DNA of 64,000 nucleotides from Peromyscus leucopus (Eukaryota > Chordata > Mammalia > Rodentia > Cricetidae). The stretch spans positions 6,191,848 to 6,255,847 of the forward strand of contig NC_051082.1 in assembly GCF_004664715.2 (NCBI RefSeq). Direction: 5' to 3'. Made by a program: the position numbers and the translations under genes. A model generated the notes under the pieces. That model did not search any database. It had not been told where the DNA came from and saw only the letters and a program-made list of their open reading frames with translations. Below, piece by piece: positions 20,781-31,925 of this stretch (positions are counted from its first letter, which is position 1; every line of letters begins with the position of its first letter).

Positions 20781-23063
20781 CTGCAGGGAAACAAGAAAGG
20801 AAGTTGAGTGGAGCCCATGATCCCGATCCCTATGACCTATGGCCAAAAGGAACAGGTTGCCCTCCCATTGATGCAGCTTTGGTCTGAGAAACAAAGCACA
20901 CAAAAGGACATTGGGTTGTCCAAACTGCTGGAACACACTTATAATAAGAACATTAGTTGTGGGCTGGGGAGATGCACAGTTGGTAAAGTGTTGACATACA
21001 ATCCTGAGGGCCTGACCTAGGATGCCCAGAGACCATATAAAAATCAAGGTGTGCTTGGGGCATCTCTAACTCTGTTGGGAAGTGGGAAGCACAGATTCCC
21101 AAAATTTGTTGGTCAGTTAGGCTAGCTAAAGGTGAGCGTCATGTTTAGTGAGAGAGAGAGACCCAGGCTCTAAAGACATGGTGGAGAGTGACTGAAGAAG
21201 ACACAGGAAGCCAATTCACTCCTATACATAAAAATAAACACATATATTTAATTCTAAAACCTATAAAACTACAATTATCAGCCAGACAGTGGTGGCTCAC
21301 ACCTTTAATCCCAGCGCTTGAGAGGGAGAGGAAGGTGGATCTCTGAGTTTGTAGCCAGCCTGGTCTATAGAGCAAGTTCCAGTTCAGGCTCCAAAGCTAC
21401 ACAGAGAAACTCTGTCTCAAAAAAATTAAAAAAAAAAACAAATATGAATTACTGTTTATAAAATTATAGAATTGAAGACAATCCTCCTGTCTCCACCAAG
21501 TGCTGGATTGCAGGTGTGAACCACCACACTCAATGTATGGGTTTGGGAGGAGGAAGAGGGCTCTGTGCATGCTAGGCAAGCTCTCTAACAACTCATCTAC
21601 ATTCCCAGCCCTCTGAATCCTCATCTGTAAAATAAAAATGATAAATGTTGCCCTGCATAGGTGTTTACTCCAGTATCTGACTTATAGCCAATGATTCAGC
21701 TTTCCGTTGTTTAGTCAATATGGAATCAGTATAACACAGCAGCTAAGAGGAGAGGTTTTAGAGAGGCAAGATGGCTCAGGGAATAAAGGCACTTGCTGCC
21801 AGGTCGGAACCCACGTTCCATCCCCGGGACTCACATGGTTGAAAGAGAGAACAGACTTCTGCAAGTTGTCCTCAGACCTCCGCACCTGTGTTGTGCACAG
21901 AAATGCCTCCCCCAGAAATAAATAAAATCTTGAAATGTTTTTAAAAAGAGGATTTGGGATGATGTACATCTGTGTTCCAGAACCAAATGTCATCACTTCT
22001 AAGCTGGGTGACCTTGGGCAAGTGGCCCAACCTTCCTTATCTTCCTCATCAGTGACCTCATCTATATTTTAGTGTCTACCTGATAAGGTTGCTGTGAGGT
22101 CAAATGAGACCAAGAAAATGACAACTAAATGGTGAATGTCCTTGTTAGTTCCCTGTCCCTTCCAAACCCCTGAGGGCCAAGTAGAATCCAGGGGTCCCAG
22201 AGGGTAAACCTACCACTGCAGGTGACCTTATTCTTAGAACATGAGAATGAGTAGGCGCTGGTGTAGGGGTTGTCTATGAGGGATTTGCAGCTTTCCATCT
22301 TCATGACCTGACCGTAGCAATTGTGAAGAGTCTCGCAGCATCTGGAGAGAGGAAGGAATAGCTGAGGAAGGACTATGGACCTACAGCAGGTCAGTTCTCA
22401 CTTTCAGTCTTTCTCAAACATGTGAAGATGACTTAAACATGATGTTCCAGAAGAAATGGTCCTGAGGCTTGAGAGGCTGTGATTTCTATTAAGTATATAT
22501 ATATTGAAAGCAACTTCTGAGGAGTGTGGTAATGTTTACCAGTAATCCCAGTACTTGGTAAGCAGAGGGAGATAAATCTCTGAGTTCAAGTTCAGCATGG
22601 TCTCCAGAAGGAATTCCAGGAAACCTAGGGCTACACAGAGAACCCCTTTCTGGAAACTTACAAACAAAATGTATTATGTCTGGTGAATTTGCATGTCTCC
22701 TATTTGTGCCTCATGAGATGCTCTGCTGTGTCCTGTCCACACCAACCCAGATAATCCAGTCTCCTACCAGATGGAACACTCACGGGTCTAAATCATCCTC
22801 TGTAGTGTCTGAGCTCCCAAAGCCACAGTAGGAGGCATAGTCGTGGTACTCCGCCAAGAGACCATTCCCAGGGATGATGCACTTGATCACATTGTTGAAC
22901 TGAGTCAAAGCCCGACGGCTGATGCTATGTGCAGTAGCGCCTGCTGCAAGAATGCACAGCACACTCCATCAATACCACTTGGCTATTACCAAGGGTCTGA
23001 TGCCCGCCTGCTAGCTTCCTCCTGACTCCTACCAGCTGCTGCATCATGAGAACAGTGAATAGA

Positions 23064-23110
<47 letters not shown>

Positions 23111-23412
23111 AAGTGTGTGCAAGTGTGTGCAAGTGTGTGCAGGTGTGTGCAGGTGTGTGCTTGCCTGCACACAGGTTCACAGGTATGCACTTGTTAACAC
23201 TCATAAAATGTCATGCTATACAGGAGAAGTCCAGAAGGCAGTTTTAGGGAGATGGTTTTCACTCTCTACCATGTAGGTATTTTAGAGTCACCCGACTTGG
23301 GCAGATAGTTGTCTACCTATTAGAGATAGGGAGTTGTCCTGTCACCCAGGCTGGCCTCAGACTCTGTAAGAACCCTCTGGCCTCAGCATCCCAAATGGTA
23401 GGATTATAAATG

Positions 23413-23477
<65 letters not shown>

Positions 23478-24602
23478 TGTACCGGGCTGGGCTGACTCCC
23501 CGGACTAAGTTCTATAGTCACTGCCTTTTACCTTGCCTACCTTCTCATTTCTCACTGTCAGGACAGACAGCTGCCACACTGTGAGCTGCCCTGTGGTCCC
23601 TGTGTTGAGGAGCTGAGAACGCTCTCCAGTCAGCAGCCAGGGACAAACTGAACTCTTAGTTCCATAACCCAACAATCCAACCATCTCTTGAGTTTGAAAG
23701 CTGCCCCACCCCTACTCAAGACTAGGTGAAACCCTAACCTTAGCCAGCAGTGAGATTCATCACAGTTCTAGCTGAGATTTTGAGGCAGAGAAGCATTGAA
23801 GACAAGAGAGATGGGGAGTCACCCAGAGGGAACAACGGTCCTAACTGTGAGCAGAGTGACCAGCAGAAGGAGTTTCATCCTGAGTGTGTGGAGGACTCAA
23901 GTGACTTCTCTCTTTATAGTTCTGTATATAATCCTAACCCTTGGGAGGCTGAGGTAAGTCTTGGCTAGAATGTTGAGTTGGAGGACAGCCTGAGCCAGAA
24001 TTATATAATCCTGTGGGGGAAAAAAGAATAAGGACTGAAGAGATGGCTCTGAAGTCAGGAGCACTTGTTGAGCTTGTGTGGGACCCAGACTCAGGTCCAG
24101 CAGTCACAAGGCAGCTCACAACTGCCTATGACTCCAGTTCTAGAGGATCAGACCCCTTCTCTGGCCTCTGTAGGCACTGCTCACACTCAGTTCACAGACA
24201 CACATGCAGGCAAAGGGCTCGTATACATAAGATAAAAGTCAATGTTTTTTAAAAGGAAAAGAAAAATCACATTGTCAGGGTACCTTAGGACCAAGGAAAT
24301 GGGAGCCAGGGCAATATGGCAGAGACGGAAGGGACTTACTTCATTGCTTGCAGAGGTGACTGTAGTGGATTTTCCTAAGGAGTCATCTGAGTTGACTTAG
24401 AGGGTAGAGGTGCCAGCTGCTGTGGACACGGGGTGAACATTGAACCACAACCCACAAGCTATTAGACTCCAACAGGAAACCCAAACCAGAAATTCAGGTG
24501 TGACCAGCAGGGCCTGCACATTGAATACAAGGGAGATGAGGGGCACTCAGAGGAGACAAGGGTCCTACCTGTGAGCAGAGCGACCAGCAGAAGGAATTTC
24601 AT
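20674..24602 (-). CDS. Pla2g1b: Group IB phospholipase A2-like secreted protein, unit 2, catalytic dyad replaced
   Basis: Four exons (24602-24569, 22940-22784, 22341-22214, 20780-20674; 426 bases) join in frame to 141 residues with all internal splice sites intact. The protein has a hydrophobic signal peptide, the propeptide tail HSISRR with a tryptic site, then a 120-residue mature domain numbered exactly like pancreatic PLA2. Cys11, Cys77 and the residue 62-67 pancreatic loop mark group IB. Tyr28, Gly30, Gly32, Tyr52 and Asp99 are kept. The active-site pair His48-Asp49 is Leu48-His49 (CCETLHNCY), so calcium-dependent hydrolysis is not expected. Cys27 is Ser and the chain stops at VDY before the C-terminal Cys, removing one complete disulfide; the other six pairs are possible. 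Family role is secreted phospholipid hydrolysis in pancreas; this copy more likely has a binding role or is a young pseudogene. Its TATA is weak (TCTAAAGA). Confidence 0.75.
21285..21435 (+). mobile_element. B1-type SINE in intron 3 of unit 2
   Basis: gacagtggtggctcacacc through gcctggtctatagagc to aaactctgtctcaaaaaa. Sister copy at 31243-31395. Confidence 0.75.
21760..21950 (+). mobile_element. B2-like SINE in intron 3 of unit 2
   Basis: aagatggctcagggaataaaggcacttgctg head with a tail ending aaataaaatcttg. Sister copies are at 32205-32375, 42455-42630 and 49990-50165. Confidence 0.65.
22214..22341 (-). other. Pla2g1b: Unit 2 exon 3
   Basis: 128 bases, acceptor CTCTCCAG, donor GTAGGT. It carries the active-site helix [12 protein letters not shown], where the family has His-Asp at positions 48-49, and the Cys61, Cys77 and Cys84 positions. 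Confidence 0.85.
22784..22940 (-). other. Pla2g1b: Unit 2 exon 2
   Basis: 157 bases, acceptor TTGCAGCAG, donor GTGAGT. It encodes the propeptide, Cys11 and the calcium loop, here [11 protein letters not shown]; Gly26 and Cys27 are replaced by Ala and Ser while Tyr28, Gly30 and Gly32 remain. Confidence 0.85.
23067..23112 (+). repeat. (TG)n microsatellite in intron 1 of unit 2
   Basis: About 22 TG units, followed by GTGTGTGCAA/GTGTGTGCAG decamer repeats to 23162. The same intron position holds (TG)n at 44118-44164 in unit 4 and 52305-52355 in unit 5. Confidence 0.9.
23414..23476 (+). repeat. (AT)n microsatellite in intron 1 of unit 2
   Basis: About 31 consecutive AT units, self-complementary and able to form a cruciform. 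Not present at the equivalent site in units 4 and 5. Confidence 0.9.
23845..23878 (-). pseudogene. Unit 2 proximal exon 1 copy, donor destroyed
   Basis: Encodes [11 protein letters not shown] plus one base. The donor reads TT in place of GT (CTCACAG then TTAGG). Its TATA (TATAAAGA on minus, 23911-23918) is intact. Immediately upstream the flank becomes SINE-like, so the duplication carried little promoter. Confidence 0.75.
24030..24245 (+). mobile_element. B2-type SINE between the exon 1 copies of unit 2
   Basis: Same insertion as at 11960-12165, with tail aagataaaagtcaatg. Confidence 0.75.
24569..24602 (-). other. Pla2g1b: Unit 2 distal exon 1 (chosen start)
   Basis: Encodes [11 protein letters not shown] plus one base, with an intact GTAGG donor and phase matching exon 2. 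Chosen over the proximal copy because only this one can splice. The true gene 5' flank (gacagtgtccagtcagcac) lies upstream. TATA position 24632-24639 reads TCTAAAGA. Confidence 0.75.
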
Positions 24603-24659
24603 CCTGAGTGAGGGGAGGACTCAGTGACATCTCTTTAGAGTCCTGTAGCTGTGCTCTGA

Positions 24660-26525
24660 CAGTGTCCAGTCAGCACACAGAACTTGTGACTACTGTGTGT
24701 GTAGCACAGAAGTAGAATATGTGCACCCTCACACACAGTCCCGACGTGCAGAGCTGCTATAGATGGTGACAGAGCCTGAATCAGTGCTGTCACAGAGGCA
24801 CAGAGAAAGGGCTAGCTCAACACCCCAACCAGCTCAAGTCAGTGACTGGCAAAGTGCCAACTACCTCCCGCATGGATGCTCTGAGGTCATAAGAAGATAG
24901 AGACATTGCTCCTTGAGTCAGATCTGAGGGATGCAGATAGTGACATGTTGCCCCATGCAGGAGCAGCTGGCCCCTACAATCCTCTATGTTAACTGTATAA
25001 ACTACATTCTAAGTCTTTCAAAAGAATCTGACACAGACTCTGAGATAGATCCAGTTACATATTTAATCTTTAATTAATTAACCAATTAATTAATGTGTGT
25101 TATTCTGTGGAAAAGAGACAGAGACAGAGAGACAGAAAGAGCACTGGTGTGTACATGTGGAGGCCAGAGAAGAACAATGTGGCATCAGGTCTCTCCTTCT
25201 TCCTTTAAATGGGTTCCAGAAATCTAACTCAAGTCAAGAGACTTGTATTGTAGACTGCATCTTACTAACCTATGAACTTATTTAAAAACTGGAAATGTAG
25301 GCAGGTGGTGGTGGTGGTGGTGGTGGTGGTGTGGTGGTGGTGGTGGTGGTGGTGGTGAAGCAAGCCTTTAATATCAACACTCAGGACAGAGAGGCAGGCG
25401 AATATCTGAGTTTGAGGCTAGCCTGGTGTCAGAGTGAGTTTAAGGACAGTCAGAGATACATCAAGAAACACTGTCTAAAAAAAACAAAAAAAAATTAAAA
25501 ATTGAAAAAGAAAGACAGACAGCAAATGCCTTCACAACAGATGTGCCCACAGGCCAATATGATGCAGGCAATCCTTCAGCTGAGGCTCTCCCTACCCAGT
25601 GTGTGAAGCTGACAATCAACCAATGCAGGGGCTGGAGAGATGGTCAGCACTTAAGAGCACTTTCTGCTCATATGGAGGACCAGGGTTCAATTCTCAGCAA
25701 CCACATGGTAGTTTGTGAACAAATGTCTGCTGGACCAAATTCCTCTGGCCTCTGCATTTGACCATCTGTCATGTACCCTGAAACTTACCATCCTAGCATC
25801 TCTTTTTCCCCACTACTCACCTTTTCCCTGGATAAAAACCATGTAGGGGTAAGTTGAGTTAGTTTTCTCCATACTCAAGATCCCCCTACCCTTCCAGCAG
25901 GACTCTGGACAACCAATACCATCTAATACCAGTCACTGCGCCTGCACAGGCTGCTCTAGCTGCACCTGTTGCTCACCAGGCCTGACCTTGGGAGGGGTGA
26001 GACCTGAGTTTGAGTCACAGGAGGGGATGAGTTTGGGGGTAAAAAGGATGAGGACTGGGCAGCTGTTCACTATAGGAAAGAGAAAGCCATGTAGCCTTTA
26101 GCCAATGAGACATCTCATTTTTAAATCCTGTTGATCAAGGAACCAGAGATTAACCTGGCTTCACCTGTGGGGTTGGGTGATAGAGAAAGGATGTCCTCTA
26201 TTGTGTTTCTTGCAAAAAGTTAGGCTACTGTGTACTTTAGCAGGACAATAATCCTATGAAGTGTGTTTAGGCAAAGTGAAGACCGGAAGGTCACCGGGAT
26301 GCAATCCTGCCTTCAGGTCATTTATGTTCAGTCCAGTTTGGTTTCCTTTACCCAACTTCTTATGATGAGCTCACAGCAGAAGGGCTTTGAGTCCAATATT
26401 TTTAGGGCTAAGATGTTTCCTTTAGTGCGCATGTAACACTGCATCTTTCTCTCTTCTCTCCCCTCCTACCTCTCTGTCTTCTCTTTCCTTCTCTCTTTAC
26501 CCCTCCACTCTGTTGTTGTTGTTTT
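24660..26525 (-). other. 5' flank of unit 2
   Basis: Repeats the unit 1 flank: gtgactactgtgtgtgtagcac, a B1 (25290-25500) with expanded TGG, a B2 (25630-25800), the cagcaggactctgg block and a pyrimidine-rich end. No exon seen. Confidence 0.6.
25303..25357 (+). repeat. (TGG)n expansion inside a B1 head
   Basis: About 18 TGG units with one interruption; the sister B1 at 13205 has only about six. Confidence 0.9.
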
Positions 26526-26529
26526 TTAA

Positions 26530-27060
26530 TGCTTTTGGTGCTTTCCTCTTTTGGGGAGATACTACTCAACTCCCAAATACATAATACACACAGAGACTTA
26601 TTATTACTTATGAGTTCTTGGCTTTAGCTTGGCTTATTGTTAGCTAGTTTTCCTTAATTTAAATTATCCCATCTCCCTTTTGCCTCTAGGCTTTTTCCTT
26701 GCCTACTTCTGTATATCTTACTTTCACACTTATTCTGTGGCTGACGCTGTCACTGAATCGCTGGTCCCTAGCCTCCTCCTCTCTTTGTTCTCTTGCTCCT
26801 TCTCCTTCTTCTTTCCTTCCTTCCAGATTTCTCCTCTATTTATTCTCTCTGCCTACCAGCCCCACCTATCCTCTCTCATGCCTTGCTATTGGCTGTTCAG
26901 TTCTTTATTAGACCTTCAGGTGTTTTACACAATCAAAAAACAAAGCTTCACAGAGTCAAACAAATGCAACATAAAAGAATGCAACACATCTTTGCATCAT
27001 TAAAACAAGCATTCTACAGCATAAACAAATGAAGCACATCTTCAAAGAATATTCCACAAC
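26530..27060 (-). repeat. LTR, minus orientation
   Basis: cttttggggagatactactca to gaatattccacaaca, the same LTR family as 14440-14957, followed by the degenerate polypurine tract (cacttttgtc region) on its plus-high side. Confidence 0.65.
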
Positions 27061-27850
27061 ACTTCCCACTTTTGTCTAAATAAAAATAAAAGGTTTTAAG
27101 TAACATGATATGCAACAAAGCAGTTATCAAGTAGAAATACATTTACAATATTCAGTCCATTTGTATTTAGCAAATTCAGAGAAAGCACTCCATCATCATG
27201 TCATCATAGTTACTCCAAAGTTCTATACCTAATTTACTTTCTATCATAATTAAGGAAAACTGCAACTATAACTATCAGTCTTCAACTCCATCCAAGATTC
27301 CAGAAGGATATATTGCCTGAGTAAACAGGAAGTGCATTGAGAGCAATTTCCAAAACTCTAGAAATAACAGAGACATCTGACTGCCTGGAGAGTCACTCAA
27401 AGTTCCTCTGCAACTGCTGTACTCAGAGTCCTCCAAAGACAACCAAGGGACCAAATCCTATGCAAAAGCAAAGAGTCTCTTTATTGTGAGTTAACTCGGG
27501 ACTTTCTGTCCATCTAACACAGCAGCAGAGCAAGAGAGACCCTGAGTAGCAATGGGGCAGGGTTTTTAAAGAAGAGGGGTTTGGGGTCTACAGACTACAT
27601 AGGAACAGATTCAAGATTGGTTTATGTGAGTGAAAATCATGTTAGTAATTTTTTAATTGGCTAGGGTCAGTCGGGGTTACAGTTACCTAGTTTGGGGCAG
27701 ACTTGGACAAGTCCCAGGCTTTGTATTTGAGCTGCCATGGAGGCTGACTGGCCTAGCACGTACTGACTGTGGGGCCTGACTCAATGGCCCATGCCCTGTC
27801 CTTGACTCATGCACATAGCTCTAAGTTGGTGAAGTCTACCTTATGTCGCT
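27061..27850 (-). mobile_element. Interior of non-autonomous LTR element, shortened copy
   Basis: Matches 14958-15930 (ttctatacctaatttactttctatca, then ctttattgtgagttaactcggg) but lacks the 15930-17390 part and the B2. No coding motifs. Confidence 0.55.
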
Positions 27851-28775
27851 GGGCTTTTTCCTTTGCTGACATCTGTATATCTTACTTTCACACATACTCA
27901 GTGGCTGGCCCCTAGTGTCCTCCTCTCCATGTTCTCCTGTTCCTTCTCCTTCTTCTCACCCCAACCAGATTTCTCCTCTATTTATTCTTTCTGCCTGTCA
28001 GCCCCGCCTGTCCTTTCTTTCTCCTCACTAATGGTCATTTGGCTCTTTATTAGACCCTCAGGTGTTTTTGACAGGCACAGTAACACAGCTTCACAGAGTT
28101 AAACAAATACAACATGAAAGAATACAACACAGTGCAGAGTACTAAGCACAGTAAGATCATAGCCCGGAAGCAGATGCAGAGATCCACAGCCAAGCACCAG
28201 GCTGAGCTCTGGGAGTCCAGTCAAAGAGAGAGAGGAGGGATTCTATGAGCAAGAGGGGTCAGGATCATGATGAGGAAATCTACATAGATAACTGAACCAA
28301 GCTCATAGGAACTCACAAACTTTAGACTGACAGCTGTGGAACCTGCATGGGAACGGACTAGGCCTCTGGAGACAATTGTGTAGCTTGGTCTGTTTGAGGG
28401 GCCCTTGGCAGTGGGGTTATGATCTATCCCTGCTGCATGAGCTGGCTATTTGTAGCCCACTACCTATAGTGAAAAAACTTGCACAGCCTTGATACAGTGG
28501 GGAGTGGCTTGACCCTTCCTCAACTGAATGTATCAGGTTTTGCTGACTCCACATGGGAGGCCTTCAGGGAGCAAGTAGGGGGAGATCAGGAGGAGGGATG
28601 AGTGACAGGCTTTGGTTGGTATGGAAAATGAATAAAAAAGTTGTAAATAAAAATAAAATTTTTAAATTCTAAAAAAGCATAAGAAAAGATTGCAACACGT
28701 CTTTGTATCATTAAAACAAATGTTCACAGCATAAACAAATGTAACACATCTTCAAATAATATTCCACAACACCCC
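27851..28775 (-). repeat. LTR split by an L1 3' end
   Basis: LTR part 27851-28127, L1 3'-UTR 28128-28680 on plus ending gttgtaaataaaaataaaa, and LTR remainder 28681-28775. Paralogous to 17391-18455. Confidence 0.65.
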
Positions 28776-30240
28776 TCACCTCCTTTCCTGTACATTTCCC
28801 TGCCTTGGCTCTCCCTCTCCATCCCTTTTCTGTCCCCTCTAACCCCCAATTATCTCATACTGGCTTCTTCCCATTTTTTTGAGACAGAATATCTTTGTGT
28901 AATACTCCTGATCATCAGGTGAGAGCACTTTCTGCTCTTGCTGAGGACCAGGAGTTCAGTTCTCAACAACCACCACTTGGTTGCTGGGGAATAATGTCCG
29001 CTGGCCCAATGCCCTCTGCCTCTGGGTTTGGCCATCTCTCATGTTCCCTCTAACTTTTCACCCCAGCGCCTCCTTCTTCCCCACTTCTCTCCTTGTCTCT
29101 GAATAAAAACCATGTCAGGGGTGAGTTGAGTTGTCTCCATGCTCAAGACCCCTATGACCCCTCCAGCAGGACTCTGGACAGCCACTACAATATATTACCA
29201 GTCACTGCACCTGCACAGGGCTCAGGCTGCACCTGTTGCTCACCAGGCCTGACCTTGGGAGTGTCAAGGCCTGAGCTTTGGGACTCCAGTGGGGGATGGG
29301 GTTGGGGTTAGAAAGATGGAGGACTGGGCAGCTGTTCACTAAAGAAAAGAGTGACTGACAACCATGCAGCCTTAAACCAGCCAATGAGACAGGTTATTCC
29401 TGAACCTGGTTGACCAGGGAACCAGACATTAACCTGGCTTTACTTTCAGAGTCCCATGATCGAGAAAGGTAGAGAAGAGAATGTGTTCTGATTTCTTTGT
29501 TCAAAAAGTTAGGCTGCTGTGTACTTTAGCAGGACATTATCCTGTGGCGTGTGTTTAGGCACAGGGAAGACTGGATGTCCACCAGGATGTAATCCTGCAT
29601 TCAGGTCATTTATGGTCAGTCAAGTGTGGTTTCCTATATCCAACTTTTGCCCCCCAAGATTGATTGATTGATTGATTGATTGATTGAGGGAACCAGATAA
29701 GAGGGAACCAGATCTCTTATAGATGGTTTGTGAGTCACCATGTGGTTGCTGGGAATTGGACTCAGGACCTCTGACAGAGCAGCTAGTGCTCTTAATCTAG
29801 CCATCTTTCCAACCCCTATATCCAATTTCTTATGTTGAGTGTACAGCACAAGTGTTTGAGTCCAGTTTTTTTGAGGGGGGGTCTTTTTTGAGACAGGGTT
29901 TCCTGTAGCTTTGGAGTCTGTCATGGAACTGGCTCTATAGAGCTGGTTGGCCTCCAACTTGCAAAGATCTGCCTATCTCTACATCTCCAGTGCAGGGAAT
30001 AAAGGCCTGCATGGACACCACCCATTGAGTCTAGATTTTTAGAGCAAGATGTTCCTTTAGTGCCCTTGTGACATTGAGTCTTTTTTTCTTCTCTCCCCTC
30101 CTACCTCTCTGTCTTTTCTTTTCTGCCCTCCCACCCATCCTCTTCCCTCTTTTCCTTTCTATTTCCCTTCCACATCCCTCCATTCTCCTTCCCCTTTCTG
30201 TCCCCTCTACCTCCCTATGTATCTCAGGCTGACTTCTTAT
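28776..30240 (-). other. Partial phospholipase 5' flank with SINEs
   Basis: B2 at 28905-29060, cagcaggactctggacagccac block, an antisense B2 at 29690-29815 with a (GATT)7 run at 29660-29687, and antisense B1 at 29880-30015. No exon. Confidence 0.55.
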
Positions 30241-30395
30241 TTATTTTGATTTTGAATTTTTTTTAGTTTTTTGAGACAGGGTTTCTTTAACAGTCCTGAA
30301 TGTTCTGGAATTTGCTTTAACCAGGTTTGCCCAGAACTCAAGAGATCTGCCTACTTCTGCTTCTGCATCCCAGAATGCTGGGATGAAAGGCATAG
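30241..30395 (-). mobile_element. B1-type SINE, antisense, downstream of unit 3
   Basis: tttttgagacagggtttcttt to gcatcccagaatgctgggatgaaagg. Sister copies flank units 2, 4 and 5 at 20280-20425, 41155-41285 and 48700-48840, and unit 6 at 60430-60585. Confidence 0.7.
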
Positions 30396-31444
30396 CTGGA
30401 ATCATCACCCACTCTTCAAGGTGCTTGCTTCCTAGAAATGTCTTTCCCATTAACCTTCTGTTTCCAGGAATAGACAGGATGATATCCTCTGAGGATCTAG
30501 TTACATTTGGAAGACAGGGAATACAATCACCAAAGCTGAGTTCTTTCATTAGGTTCTTTATTAGAGGACACAGTGTATAATGAAGACAACCAGGCAGGCA
30601 GGGATGGTGTCCAGTAACAGAGGTGACAAGTCTAACACTTAATGCCTTTGTTCTCCTTGTTGTATGGAGCCTGGGAGAAGCAGATGGCAGGTCACGGTCA
30701 GAGTTGCAGATGAAGTCCTCACAGGGGTTGTTTTTGTCTGCAGAGAAATAAGAAAGGAAGCTGAGTGGAGCCCATGACCCAGATCCCTATGATCTATGGC
30801 CAAAAGGAACCAGTGGCCCTCCCATTGATGTAGCTTTGGGCTGAGAGACAAAGCACACGAGGGTCTATTGGATTGTCCAAATTTCTGGAACACACTTATC
30901 ATAAGAACATTAGTTGTTGTGGGCTGGGGAGATGGCACAGTTGGTAGAGTGGTTAACATACAAACATGAGGGCCTGAAGTAGGATGCTCAGAGACCATGG
31001 AAAAATCAAGTTGTGCTTGGGGCATCTGTAACTCTATTCAGAAGTGGGGAGCACAGGTCCCCAAAATTTGTTGGTCAATTAGGCTAGTTAAAGGTGAGTG
31101 TCATGTTTTGTGTGTGTGAGAGAGACCCAGGCTCTAAAGACATGGTAGAGAGTGACTGAAGAAGACACAGGATGCCAACTCATTCCTATACATAAAAATA
31201 AACACATACATTTAATCCTAAAACCTATTAAAATACAACTATCAGCCAGAAGGTGGTGGCACATGCCTTTAATACCAGCACTTGGGAGGCAGAGGAAAGT
31301 GGACCTCTCTGAGTTTGTAGTCAGCCTGGTCTACAGAGCAAGTTCCAGAACAGCCTCCAAAGCTACACAAAGAAACTCTGTCTCAAAAAAAAACTACAAA
31401 TATTAATTACCACTTATAAAATTATATAATTGAGGACAATCCTC

Positions 31445-31786
31445 TGTAGATGTAACCAACCGTCTTATTAAAATAAGAAACACAGAACCAATGTAAAAGA
31501 GAAAGCTGAGAGGTCAGAGCTCAGAGGAAAATCTTACCTCCTGCGGTGCTCCTACCTCCCTGAAAGAGAGCTACTTCCTGTGTGTCTATCTTTAAATAGT
31601 CTTTCTGTTCTGCCTTCTCATTGGTTGTAAACCCAAACACATAACTGCCTCGTCACTGCCTATAAGTACAGCCCTCCAGGTCTTAAAGGTGTATGTCTCC
31701 AATGCTGGCTGTATCCCTGAACACACAGAGATCTACCTAGCTCTTCTACCAAGTGCTGGGATTAAAGGCGTGTGCCGCCACCGCCG

Positions 31787-31817
<31 letters not shown>

Positions 31818-31925
31818 TGCCACCACGCTCTTGCTATGGCTCTAATAGCTCTGACCCCCGGGGACAACTTTATTTATTCATATACAATGAAAATCACATT
31901 TCAGTACAAATAAAATTCCACCATA
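31445..31925 (+). mobile_element. LTR-like insertion with CCG repeat, in intron 3 of unit 3
   Basis: Starts TGTAGATGTAACC; flanked by atcctc at 31439-31444 and 31926-31931. It includes a B1-like half (agtgctgggattaaaggcg) and a (CCG)n tract at 31768-31820, and ends caaataaaattccaccata. Units 2 and 4 read caatcctcctgcctccacc without it. Confidence 0.6.
31768..31820 (+). repeat. (CCG)n / (GCC)n tract
   Basis: About 15 GCC units with two CAC interruptions. Proline- or arginine-rich frames over it are artefacts. Confidence 0.9.

Noticed and set aside
20562..21047. 161-codon minus frame over exon 4 of unit 2, and similar frames at 30639-31025, 41451-41954 and 59821-60309
   Set aside because: Read in the wrong frame for the phospholipase; the exon with its acceptor gives the family sequence in another frame.
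23046..23276. Val/Cys and Thr/His-rich frames
   Set aside because: They are translations of the (TG)n microsatellite in intron 1 of unit 2.
20674..24602. Venom-type PLA2 toxin
   Set aside because: The propeptide, Cys11-Cys77 pair and pancreatic loop mark mammalian group IB, and the genome is rodent.
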